Positions 8,011 through 15,077 of a stretch of 37,570 bases of DNA are shown one piece after another. Numbering within the stretch: the stretch's first letter is position 1; every line of letters starts with the position of its first letter. Under the pieces are notes generated by a model that worked only from the letters and a program-made list of their open reading frames with translations, was not told the origin of the DNA and made no database searches. Position numbers and translations under genes: made by a program. Source of the DNA: JAJXYP01 sp035541855 (GTDB lineage Bacteria; Patescibacteriota; Minisyncoccia; UBA6257; 2-01-FULL-56-20); contig DATKMM010000031.1 of assembly GCA_035541855.1 (NCBI GenBank), forward strand, positions 1 through 37,570, written 5' to 3'.

Positions 8011-8039
8011 ATGATACACCGAAAGGGCAAAGAGGTCAA
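8011..8039 (-). promoter_or_regulatory. Promoter of rny
   Basis: Minus strand: TTGACC (8034-8039), 17-base spacer, TATCAT (8011-8016). Unlike many promoters here it leaves a leader of about 50 bases before the ATG at 7955. Confidence 0.55.
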
Positions 8040-8049
8040 CGGGAACCAG

Positions 8050-8223
8050 CACCCGGCCCGTATTCCGCACCCGTCCTCGGGTACAGCGTCGCGACGTGCT
8101 CATCGCGCGCTTCCCCCTCGGCGCCCTTCGCTTTATGTAAAAGTGGTGTTTGGTTGCTGGCGCCCCATCCACCTGCGCGCCTCCGGGACGCCCCTCGAAC
8201 GGGTGCGGCATCCGTTCCGGGTG
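8050..8223. repeat. Long imperfect hairpin in the rny-gpmI intergenic region
   Basis: In one register, ACCCGG (8051-8056) pairs with 8217-8222 and CCGCACCCGT (8065-8074) pairs with 8199-8208; scattered pairs lie between. Further in, GCGTC/GACGC, GCGCGC/GCGCGC and GGCGCC/GGCGCC continue the fold with shifts. No credible gene lies here. It may be a decayed palindromic element or a structured RNA. Confidence 0.5.
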
Positions 8224-8246
8224 TGATTTTTATTTCGCGTCGCGGC

Positions 8247-8427
8247 CCCGCCCCCTCCTGCCTGCGCCGGAGAACCCGGTGGAGGCGAGTGAAACCGGCG
8301 GCAGCCGCTGGCCGCGCGCTAACCTGTCCGGGTGCCCGCTTTCCGAAGCAGGGCGGCAGGTTGAGCAGCGGCCGAGGCTGCCGCCCGGGCCGGAACAGGT
8401 TCTCCGGCGCAGGCAGGAGGGGGCGGG
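8247..8427. repeat. Structured repeat element, copy 1 (30-bp outer stem, conserved hairpin core)
   Basis: Outer arms 8247-8276 and 8398-8427 are perfect 30-bp inverted repeats. Inside lies an irregular hairpin, 8297-8385: GGCGGCAGCC pairs with GGCTGCCGCC, then GGCCGC/GCGGCC (8310-8315/8368-8373), GCT/AGC, AACCTG/CAGGTT (8321-8326/8357-8362) and an apical GCCCGCTT/AAGCAGGGC. Bases 8305-8377 match 10543-10615 at 71 of 73 positions. The element ends about 40 bases before gpmI. It matches no structured RNA family that I recognise. Confidence 0.85.
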
Positions 8428-8456
8428 ACAGGCAAGCGGAAATTGTCCATCCGTAT

Positions 8457-8462
8457 TAAAAT
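8457..8462 (+). promoter_or_regulatory. Probable -10 box of gpmI
   Basis: TAAAAT lies 7 bases before the ATG at 8470. No convincing -35 is seen. It predicts a leaderless transcript and favours 8470 over the in-frame ATG at 8461, which overlaps the box. Confidence 0.45.
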
Positions 8463-8469
8463 GAATTCC

Positions 8470-10014
8470 ATGGCAGACAAAAAGAAGCGCACGGCAGTCC
8501 TCATCGTCCTTGACGGGTGGGGCATCGGGCGGCACGACGAATCGAACCCGATCTATATCGCGAAACCGCCGACGTTCGAATACCTGAAGCAGACCTATCC
8601 CATGACGAGCCTCCAGGCGTCCGGCATCTCGGTCGGCCTGCCGTGGGGCGAGGTCGGCAACAGCGAGGTCGGCCACTTGACGCTCGGCGCCGGCAAAGTG
8701 CTCTACCAGTACTATCCGAAGATCACGATGGCGATCCAGGACGGCAGCCTGTTCCAAAACCAGGCGCTCCGGGACGCTTTCGCGCACGCCCTGCAGAACC
8801 AGTCGGCCGTGAACTTCGCCGGCCTCCTGACCAAGGCTAACGTGCACGCTTCGCTCGACCACCTCCTCGCGCTCGTGAAGGCCGCGCAGGCCGCCGGTGT
8901 CGCGAAGATCAACCTCCATCTTTTCACCGACGGGAAAGACAGCCCGCCGCACACCGCGCAGGTTTTCCTGAAAGAGGTCCCCAGGGAATATCTTGCGACG
9001 CTCGTCGGCCGCTACTACGCGATGGACCGCAACGAGAACTGGCGGCTCACCGAGACCGCGTACCAGGCGATGACCGGTCAGGTCGGCCAGCTGGTGGACG
9101 ATCCCGCGACACCGCTCGAAGCGGCGTACCAACAGGGCATGACAGAGGAATACCTGCCTCCCGTCCGCTTCGCCGATGATAAAAAGATACAGGACGGCGA
9201 TTCGCTCATCTTCTTCAACTACCGCGAGGACAGCATCCGCCAGCTCGCGTCGTCCTTCATCCTGAAGGACTTCGACAAGTTTCGGACCGTCGCTTTCAAC
9301 GATCTTTTCATCGCGACGATGAGCCACTACGACGACCACTTCGACGCACCCGTGATCTGCGTCGCGGACACCGTACAGGAACCCCTCGGCAAAGTTTTCT
9401 CGGACCGCGGCATGTCCCAGCTCCGGCTCGCGGAAACCTATAAATACGCCCACGTCACCTATTTCTTCAACGGCCTTCGCGAACCGCCCTTCCCCGGCGA
9501 ATATCGCACGCTCATCCCCTCGCTCTCCGGCGCGCGGCCCGAGGAGCATCCCGAAATGATGGCCGGTGCCATCACCGACCGGCTCATCGAGGCGATCAAA
9601 AACCGCGGCTTCGACTTCATCCTGGTGAACTACGCGAACGGCGACACGATGGCGCACACCTCCGATTACAACGCCGCGCTCGCCGCCGTGAAAACCATCG
9701 ACCACGAGATCGGACGCGTGCTCGCCGCCGCGGAAAATCCCGATACGATCGTCGTCATAACTTCCGACCATGGCAACATCGAGGAAATGATCAGCCCCAT
9801 CACCGGCCTTCCCGAAAGCCAGCACGACGCAAGCCCCGTGCCCTTCCATGTCGTCGCGCAAGAGCTCAAAGGGAAGGTGTTCATCAATGCCGATTCGTAT
9901 GAGCTCGAAACCCTCGGCTCCCTCGCCGACGTCGCGCCAACCATCCTCGAGCTCATGGGCATCGGGAAACCACCCGAGATGACCGGCCGCAGCATCCTTG
10001 ACGAGTTGGGATAA
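8470..10014 (+). CDS. gpmI: 2,3-bisphosphoglycerate-independent phosphoglycerate mutase
   Basis: A 514-residue, two-metal alkaline-phosphatase-fold enzyme that interconverts 3- and 2-phosphoglycerate in glycolysis. The first metal ligand is in VLIVLDGWGIG near residue 12. The phosphoserine nucleophile is in WGEVGNSEVGHLTLGAG (about 58-74). Later metal ligands are in NYANGDTMAHTSDY, VITSDHGNIEEM and HDASPVPFH. Length is normal for the family. The ATG at 8470 is preferred because the upstream in-frame ATG lies in the -10 box and MADKKKR fits the family N-terminus. It follows the structured repeat at 8247-8427; the promoter of the next gene begins inside its last codons. Confidence 0.97.
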   Translation: MADKKKRTAVLIVLDGWGIGRHDESNPIYIAKPPTFEYLKQTYPMTSLQASGISVGLPWGEVGNSEVGHLTLGAGKVLYQYYPKITMAIQDGSLFQNQALRDAFAHALQNQSAVNFAGLLTKANVHASLDHLLALVKAAQAAGVAKINLHLFTDGKDSPPHTAQVFLKEVPREYLATLVGRYYAMDRNENWRLTETAYQAMTGQVGQLVDDPATPLEAAYQQGMTEEYLPPVRFADDKKIQDGDSLIFFNYREDSIRQLASSFILKDFDKFRTVAFNDLFIATMSHYDDHFDAPVICVADTVQEPLGKVFSDRGMSQLRLAETYKYAHVTYFFNGLREPPFPGEYRTLIPSLSGARPEEHPEMMAGAITDRLIEAIKNRGFDFILVNYANGDTMAHTSDYNAALAAVKTIDHEIGRVLAAAENPDTIVVITSDHGNIEEMISPITGLPESQHDASPVPFHVVAQELKGKVFINADSYELETLGSLADVAPTILELMGIGKPPEMTGRSILDELG

Positions 10015-10026
10015 ATAAGGTAATAT
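9998..10026 (+). promoter_or_regulatory. Promoter of the small membrane protein at 10061
   Basis: TTGACG (9998-10003) inside the end of gpmI, 17-base spacer, TAATAT (10021-10026). The leader of about 28 bases contains AAAGGAG (10043-10049) as a Shine-Dalgarno site. Confidence 0.65.
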
Positions 10027-10060
10027 AGAGACAGCAACCCCGAAAGGAGCAGCTTTATCT

Positions 10061-10414
10061 ATGAAATCGACTCTGGTCGCACTCGTGGTGCTTGCCACTC
10101 TCATCGTAGTGGCAACCATCGGAGTCCTACGAGGTACGTCTTCTGCTACCATTCTCGTGGTCACCCTGACTGCAGGAATGGCAGCGTGTGTCGCTGCCGC
10201 TCTATGCGGCTCGACATGGGACGGCGGGTTTATTCTCGCCGGCAAGATCGCCGCCGGATACATCGGCGCCGCTTTTGCCATCGGCAGCAGCAGCCGCCCA
10301 GCAGGGTTTATCATTGCGGGCGCCGCAGCAGCCAACGTCGTTGCTGTGTGGGTAGCGTACGAATTTAAACGGTCCCACATACACCGGCAGGCAATCCGCC
10401 GACTCGCCCTATAG
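10061..10414 (+). CDS. Small polytopic membrane protein, unknown function
   Basis: A 117-residue protein with about four hydrophobic segments: MKSTLVALVVLATLIVVATIG, a second at ATILVVTLTAGMAACVAAAL, a third at AGKIAAGYIGAAFAIG, and a fourth before the basic tail EFKRSHIHRQAIRRL. The tail is probably cytoplasmic. It forms its own transcription unit, with a good sigma-70-like promoter, a strong ribosome-binding site 11 bases before the ATG and an intrinsic terminator right after the stop. That full leader layout differs from most neighbours and may point to later acquisition. I do not recognise the family. Confidence 0.75.
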   Translation: MKSTLVALVVLATLIVVATIGVLRGTSSATILVVTLTAGMAACVAAALCGSTWDGGFILAGKIAAGYIGAAFAIGSSSRPAGFIIAGAAAANVVAVWVAYEFKRSHIHRQAIRRLAL

Positions 10415-10417
10415 TTC

Positions 10418-10458
10418 CCGCTCCGTGCACGCGTCGTCGTGTCCGGAGCGGTTTTTTT
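10418..10458 (+). terminator. Intrinsic terminator
   Basis: CCGCTCCG (10418-10425) pairs with CGGAGCGG (10444-10451) and is followed by seven T. The loop contains a CACG/CGTG mini-stem. Confidence 0.9.
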
Positions 10459-10479
10459 ATAATGCCAAGAATTGCGTAT

Positions 10480-10673
10480 GCCGGGACGGGATGCCGTTCC
10501 GGCACTCCGAAAACCCGTCGCGCCGAGTGAAATTTGCGGCATCCGCTGGCCGCGCGCTAACCTGTCCGGGCGCCCGCTTTCCGAAGCAGGGCGGCAGGTT
10601 GAGCGGCGGCCGAGGATGCCGCCCGAAGGCGCGGCAAGGTTCGAGGAGGGCAGGGACAGCATCCCGTCCCGGC
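10480..10673. repeat. Structured repeat element, copy 2 (15-bp outer stem, conserved hairpin core)
   Basis: Outer arms 10480-10494 and 10659-10673 are perfect 15-bp inverted repeats, unrelated in sequence to the arms of copy 1. The inner hairpin (10536-10622) repeats the copy 1 fold. GCGGCATCC pairs with GGATGCCGC where copy 1 has GCGGCAGCC with GGCTGCCGC, a G-C to T-A compensated change. The flanking AACCCG, CGAGTGAAA and TGCCGCCCG words are also shared. It sits between a terminator and the promoter of the next gene. Confidence 0.85.
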
Positions 10674-10677
10674 GTGT

Positions 10678-10683
10678 TATAAT
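10678..10683 (+). promoter_or_regulatory. Extended -10 box of the holin-family gene
   Basis: TGT followed by TATAAT, exactly 6 bases before the ATG at 10690. The predicted transcript is leaderless. It directly abuts the right arm of repeat copy 2. Confidence 0.65.
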
Positions 10684-10689
10684 GAACCC

Positions 10690-11058
10690 ATGCACTGGCT
10701 CATGAAACTCATCCTTATCGTGGCCGCCAACGCCCTCGCGCTCTGGCTCGCCAACCTCTGGGTCCCCGGCTTCGTCGTGCAGGCCCCCATCCTCGGCCTC
10801 GCCATCATCGCCCTCACGCTCACCGTCCTGAACTTCCTCCTGAAGCCCCTGCTCACCCTCGTCCTCGGCCCCATCATCATCCTTACGCTCGGCCTCGGCC
10901 TCATCGTCGTGAACGCCATCGTCCTGTGGTCGCTCGCCTACCTGGCCAACCACCTTGACTTTATGCATGGAAGTATTACGATACAAACGATTCCCGCGCT
11001 CTTCTTCGCAACCCTCATCGTGAGCGCCATAAACTTTATCGTCCATTCAGCCACCTAA
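10690..11058 (+). CDS. YvlD/phage holin family small membrane protein
   Basis: A 122-residue protein with four membrane segments: an N-terminal ILIVAANALALWLANLWVPGF, then GLAIIALTLTVLNFLLKPLLTLV, IIILTLGLGLIVVNAIVLWSLAYL and a final IPALFFATLIVSAINFIV. The LNFLLKPLL...L.PI..LTLGL..LVVNA pattern is the signature of the YvlD/DUF360 (Mycobact_4TM) family of small envelope proteins of unclear role. Only 4 bases separate its stop from secG, so the two probably form one transcription unit that continues into the solute-binding protein gene. Confidence 0.88.
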   Translation: MHWLMKLILIVAANALALWLANLWVPGFVVQAPILGLAIIALTLTVLNFLLKPLLTLVLGPIIILTLGLGLIVVNAIVLWSLAYLANHLDFMHGSITIQTIPALFFATLIVSAINFIVHSAT

Positions 11059-11062
11059 TTCC

Positions 11063-11275
11063 ATGGCCATCATACAGATCCTGCTTTCCGTCGCCATCAT
11101 CACGCTCATCCTCCTCCAGCAGCGCTCGGCCGGCGTGTCCGGCCTCATGGGCGGCGGCGACAGCGGCGGCGTGTACCAGACGCGGCGCGGAATGGAAAAG
11201 ATGTTTTTCTATGCGACCATCGTCCTCTCGGCTGTTTTCGTGATCCTCGCGGTGTATCAGCTGTTCGTTTCCTAA
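11063..11275 (+). CDS. secG: Preprotein translocase subunit SecG
   Basis: A 70-residue accessory subunit of the SecYEG channel. Two membrane segments (residues about 2-19 and 47-67) flank a Gly-rich cytoplasmic loop, LLQQRSAGVSGLMGGG, which is the SecG signature (LLQxxxxxGLxxxFGG). Length fits the short SecG form. It sits 4 bases after the YvlD-like gene, and its TAA stop touches the ATG of the solute-binding protein gene, so the three are co-transcribed. This context suggests envelope and secretion functions grouped together. Confidence 0.92.
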   Translation: MAIIQILLSVAIITLILLQQRSAGVSGLMGGGDSGGVYQTRRGMEKMFFYATIVLSAVFVILAVYQLFVS

Positions 11276-12922
11276 ATGTCTTTTTTTAAAAAGCTTTTTT
11301 TCGCGTTCACCGGAAAAGAACGCATCGCCTTTCTCGCCTGTTCGGCCATCGCAGTGGCAAGCTTCGCGATCGTCATGAGCATGGTCGTCGCGCAGGCGAC
11401 CGTCTCGGTCCCGACCCAGGGCGGCACCTATACCGAAGGCATGGTTGGGCAGCCGGAATACGTGAATCCGGTGACGGCGCAAAGCGAGGCCGATCTCAGC
11501 CTGGTCAAGCTGGTCTACGCCAACCTGACCGACCTGGCGGACGACATCACCACCTCGACGGACGGGCGGACCTGGACCGTGCATCTGAAAAACGGCCTTA
11601 CGTGGCAGGACGGCCAGAAGCTTACGAGCGATGACGTCATTTTCACCGTCCAAAGCATCCAGGCCGCGGACGCCAACTCGCCGCTCTATACCAGCTGGGA
11701 GGGCGTCACGGCAAGCCGCGTGAGCGAACTCGAGGTCCAGTTCACGCTCGCCAATCCCTATGCGTTCTTCGGGGATGACCTCGATGATCTCTATATCATC
11801 CCCAAGCATATTTTCGCCGACGTGCCGCCGGGCAATTGGTATCTCTCGGACTACAACCTGAAGCCGGTCGGCAGCGGGCCGTATGAGTTCACCGCCTACG
11901 ACGAACAAGATGACGGCTTCATTTCCGGCTACCACCTCACGGCATGGAGCGGCTACGCCGGCCGGCAGCCTCTCATCCAGAACTTCAACGTCCAGTTCTT
12001 CCGCAACGAGGCCGACCTCGTCGCCAGCTTCAATGCGGGACAGGTCGACGGCTTCGGCAACCTTTCGGCCGGAGACCTCGCGGAGATCAGCCGGCCCTAC
12101 AATCTGTTCGCGTGGCGCACGCCGGGCTACTACGCCATTTTCTGGAACGAAAGCAAAAACATCGCCCTGCAGGACCCGGCTGTCCGTCAGGCGCTTTCGG
12201 AAGCCGTCGACCGCGACGCGCTCGTTTCGCAGGCCCTGGCCGGCTATGGCGCCGCCGATGACGGGCCGATCCCGCCGGACGCCCCGTACTTCGTCCCGAC
12301 CGGGGAAAGCTCGTCGCCCGATCTCGCTTCGGAAACCCTTTCGCAGGACGGCTGGACCATAAGCTCTTCAAGTCCGTTCCGGTCGAAAACGATCCAGAAG
12401 ACATCCGTGCCGCTCGCCGTCAACCTCACGGTGCCCGATATCAATTTCCTCGTCACGACGGCAGGGATCCTCCAGGGAGCGTGGCAGTCCATCGGCGTCC
12501 AGGTGAACATCGCCACCGACACGCCGGCCGACCTCGTCGCCAATGCGATCAAGAACCGCGCGTACGAATCCCTGCTTTTCGGCAACGTGCTCGGCCCCAG
12601 TTCCGACCTTTACTCGTTCTGGGACTCGTCACAGCGCTTCTCGCCCGGCCTGAACCTCGCCATCTACCAGAACAAGGCCGTGGACTCGCTTATCGAGGCG
12701 GCGCGCCAGGAGCTCGACGACGCTTCGCGCACGCAGGAGTTTGCCGCGGCGGAACAGGATATCGTAAACGACGATCCCGCCGTCTTCCTCTATTCCCCGG
12801 ACTACCTCTATATTTCAAGCCGGGACGTGCAGGGCGTGGCGACCGGAACGCTCGTCGATCCGTCCGACCTCTCGCGCGAAATGACGGGGTGGTACCTCGA
12901 CACGGCGAGGGTGTTGAAATAG
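11276..12922 (+). CDS. Membrane-anchored family 5 extracellular solute-binding protein
   Basis: A 548-residue peptide/nickel-type (SBP_bac_5) solute-binding protein. Residues about 18-40 form an N-terminal membrane segment without a lipobox Cys, so it is probably anchored by an uncleaved helix. The mature part starts GGTYTEGMVGQPEYVNPV and continues WTVHLKNGLTWQDGQKLTSDDVIFTVQS, the family hallmark. Near the middle, NESKNIALQDPAVRQALSEAVDRDALV matches the conserved lobe-lobe region. The gene begins directly at the secG stop. No permease or ATPase gene is near, so its partners lie elsewhere or it acts as a stand-alone binding protein. The ligand is unknown; oligopeptides are the default guess for the family. 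Confidence 0.9.
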   Translation: MSFFKKLFFAFTGKERIAFLACSAIAVASFAIVMSMVVAQATVSVPTQGGTYTEGMVGQPEYVNPVTAQSEADLSLVKLVYANLTDLADDITTSTDGRTWTVHLKNGLTWQDGQKLTSDDVIFTVQSIQAADANSPLYTSWEGVTASRVSELEVQFTLANPYAFFGDDLDDLYIIPKHIFADVPPGNWYLSDYNLKPVGSGPYEFTAYDEQDDGFISGYHLTAWSGYAGRQPLIQNFNVQFFRNEADLVASFNAGQVDGFGNLSAGDLAEISRPYNLFAWRTPGYYAIFWNESKNIALQDPAVRQALSEAVDRDALVSQALAGYGAADDGPIPPDAPYFVPTGESSSPDLASETLSQDGWTISSSSPFRSKTIQKTSVPLAVNLTVPDINFLVTTAGILQGAWQSIGVQVNIATDTPADLVANAIKNRAYESLLFGNVLGPSSDLYSFWDSSQRFSPGLNLAIYQNKAVDSLIEAARQELDDASRTQEFAAAEQDIVNDDPAVFLYSPDYLYISSRDVQGVATGTLVDPSDLSREMTGWYLDTARVLK

Positions 12923-12942
12923 GTTTCGGGGTGTGCTATACT
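12914..12942 (+). promoter_or_regulatory. Promoter of tRNA-Leu
   Basis: TTGAAA (12914-12919, inside the last codons of the upstream gene), 17-base spacer, TATACT (12937-12942) preceded by TGC. The tRNA starts 18 bases after the box. Confidence 0.65.
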
Positions 12943-12960
12943 GATCTTTCATCCAGTCTG

Positions 12961-13044
12961 GCTCGGGTGGCGGAACTGGCAAACGCGCACGTTTCAGGTA
13001 CGTGTGGCCGTAAGGCCTTAGGAGTTCGACTCTCCTCCCGAGCA
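12961..13044 (+). tRNA. tRNA-Leu (CAG)
   Basis: An 84-base cloverleaf. Acceptor GCTCGGG pairs with CCCGAGC, discriminator A. The anticodon loop is TTCAGGT within the stem CACGT/ACGTG, giving anticodon CAG. A long class II variable arm, TGGCC-GTAA-GGCC, and a T-arm with GTTCGACTC support leucine. CCA is not encoded. Confidence 0.95.
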
Positions 13045-13087
13045 CTATAAAAATTAAATAAATATAAATTAAGCATCAATACTAAAA

Positions 13088-15070
13088 ATGATCAAAAAAT
13101 CAGAACCACAGCCGCAGAAAGACCGGCCGCACATCCGGCCGCCGGAGCTGCGGCCCCGGCCGGCCAAAACCGCGCCGAAAGAACCGGGTGCCGTCCAGGC
13201 CGGCCGCGACGCGGAACGGAAGCCGAACGCCGACCGACCGCGCGGCCCGCGTGCGCCGCGGCGGCAAAGTCTCCCGCCGGTGGGAGCGATATCCCGTTCG
13301 AGCGCTTCGAAGTTCGGTAATAGCCACGGCGGCCAGTTCGGCGCCAACGGTAACGCCGGCCGCGACGCGGCCGGTGCCGGCGCGGCGCCGCGCGGCAATC
13401 CGGACGCGGTGCGCTTCGTCCCGCTCGGCGGCCTCGAAGAGATCGGCCGCAACTGCATGTTCCTCGAATACAGGAACGAGATCGTCCTGATCGACGTCGG
13501 CCTCCAGTTCCCGGAGGAAGAGACGCCGGGCATCGACTACATCATCCCGAACGTGCAGTATCTCGAAAAGAAAAGGCAGAACATCCAGGCGATCATCCTG
13601 ACGCACGGCCACTACGACCACATCGGCGCCCTGCCGCACCTTCTGGCGCGCCTCGGCAATCCCCCGATCTACGCCACCTCGATCACGAAAGCGATCATCG
13701 AGAAGCGCCAGGACGACTTCCCGAACTCGCCGAAGATGAAAGTGATCACCATAAAGAACGGCGACGAGATGAAGATCTCGAACGCCTTCACGGCGCGCTT
13801 TTTCGGCGTGCCGCACACGATCCCGGAAACGACCGGCGTGCTCATGAAGACGCCGATCGGCAACATCGTGCATTTCGCCGACTTCCGCCTCGACTATACG
13901 GATGAGGGCGAGCCGCAGGGACTCGAGGAGTTCGAGCGCATCGGCAAAATGGGCATCCACAGCTTCATGGTGGACAGCACGGCCGCCGAACGCCCCGGCC
14001 ATTCCGTTTCGGAGAAGACCGTCGAGCGGAACCTCGAAGAGATCTTCCGCCAGGCGGAGGGCCGCATCGTGGTCGCCACATTCGCATCGCTCATCACCCG
14101 CATCGCGGAGATCATCAAGATCTCCGAGAAGCTCGGCCGCAAGGTCGCCCTGAACGGCTACTCGATGAAAACGAACATCCAGATCGCCGAACAGCTCGGC
14201 TTCGTGAAGGCCAAGGAGGGCACGATCGTCGCCGTCGAAGAGCTCGGCAAGTACAAGGATGACAAGATCATGATCCTCTCGACGGGCGCGCAGGGCGAAT
14301 CGAACGCCGGCCTCATGAAGATGATCAACGGCGAACACCGCCATATCAAGATCAAGCCGGGCGACACGTTCGTGCTCTCGTCCTCGGTCATCCCGGGCAA
14401 CGAGCGCAGCGTCCAGTCCGTGAAGGACAACCTCGCGCGCCAGGGCGCCATCGTCTACCACTCTGCGCTCGTCGACATCCACTCGTCCGGCCACGCGCCC
14501 AAGGAGGACCTCAAGCTCGTGATGAAGCTCATGAACCCGAAGTTCCTCGTCCCGGTGCACGGCTACTACTTCATGCGCGCCGCGAACGGCCAGTCCGCCC
14601 GCGAGGTGGGCATCCCGAAGGAGAACGTCATCCTGATGGACAACGGCCAGGTCGCCGAGCTCACGCCGGACAAGTTCACGATCACCAAGGAAACCGTGCC
14701 GGCATTCTACGTCATGGTGGACGGCCTCGGCGTCGGCGACGTCGAGGAGGTCGTGCTCCGCGACCGGCGCGCGCTCGCCGCGGAAGGCATGATGATCATC
14801 ATCCTCACGATGAGCCACAACGGCGGCAAGGGATCGCACCTGCTGAAAAACCCCGACATCATCTCGCGCGGCTTCATCTATCTGAAGGAGAACCAGGACC
14901 TCCTCGACGAGATCCGCAAGCGGATCCGCGGCCTCATGCAGCGCCTGCCGCAGAACCAGGACATCGAGCCGGATTACCTGAAGACGCTCATCCGCGACCA
15001 GGTCGGCCAGTTCATCTACAACGCCACCCGCCGCCGCCCGATGATCCTCCCGGTGATAATTGAGATATAA
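13088..15070 (+). CDS. rnj: Ribonuclease J family protein with basic N-terminal extension
   Basis: A 660-residue metallo-beta-lactamase/beta-CASP ribonuclease for 5'-to-3' and internal RNA cleavage. Residues 1-105 are a disordered extension rich in Pro, Arg, Gly and Ala, not part of the usual enzyme (about 555 residues). The catalytic part starts VRFVPLGGLEEIGRN, with the metal motif THGHYDHIGALPHLL (172-186; the common Glu is Tyr here). FADFRLDYT and PVHGYYFMRAANGQ provide later conserved His/Asp residues. The C-terminus ends RRRPMILPVIIEI, typical of RNase J. It lies 43 bases after tRNA-Leu without a clear own promoter, so read-through from the tRNA unit is possible. With RNase Y it gives the window both main Gram-positive-type decay nucleases. 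Confidence 0.95.
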   Translation: MIKKSEPQPQKDRPHIRPPELRPRPAKTAPKEPGAVQAGRDAERKPNADRPRGPRAPRRQSLPPVGAISRSSASKFGNSHGGQFGANGNAGRDAAGAGAAPRGNPDAVRFVPLGGLEEIGRNCMFLEYRNEIVLIDVGLQFPEEETPGIDYIIPNVQYLEKKRQNIQAIILTHGHYDHIGALPHLLARLGNPPIYATSITKAIIEKRQDDFPNSPKMKVITIKNGDEMKISNAFTARFFGVPHTIPETTGVLMKTPIGNIVHFADFRLDYTDEGEPQGLEEFERIGKMGIHSFMVDSTAAERPGHSVSEKTVERNLEEIFRQAEGRIVVATFASLITRIAEIIKISEKLGRKVALNGYSMKTNIQIAEQLGFVKAKEGTIVAVEELGKYKDDKIMILSTGAQGESNAGLMKMINGEHRHIKIKPGDTFVLSSSVIPGNERSVQSVKDNLARQGAIVYHSALVDIHSSGHAPKEDLKLVMKLMNPKFLVPVHGYYFMRAANGQSAREVGIPKENVILMDNGQVAELTPDKFTITKETVPAFYVMVDGLGVGDVEEVVLRDRRALAAEGMMIIILTMSHNGGKGSHLLKNPDIISRGFIYLKENQDLLDEIRKRIRGLMQRLPQNQDIEPDYLKTLIRDQVGQFIYNATRRRPMILPVIIEI

Positions 15071-15071
15071 T
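15066..15071 (+). promoter_or_regulatory. -10 box of trpS
   Basis: TATAAT ends exactly 6 bases before the ATG at 15078 and overlaps the rnj stop region. The six bases AGGAGC resemble a ribosome-binding site but would lie upstream of, or at, the predicted transcript start. Confidence 0.6.
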
Positions 15072-15077
15072 AGGAGC

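Noticed and set aside
10472..10705. Arg-rich peptides encoded by the structured repeats in both copies
   Set aside because: The similar translations come from the shared nucleotide core. Differences between copies keep base pairing rather than amino acids, and there are no start signals.
8230..11046. Very long open frame on the minus strand opposite gpmI and the holin-like gene
   Set aside because: Low-complexity Arg/Asp/Glu/Val-rich translation without domains; an antisense shadow of GC-rich coding DNA that also runs through the repeats. The same applies to the long frame opposite rnj (13100-15106) and to the one opposite the LCAT-like gene.
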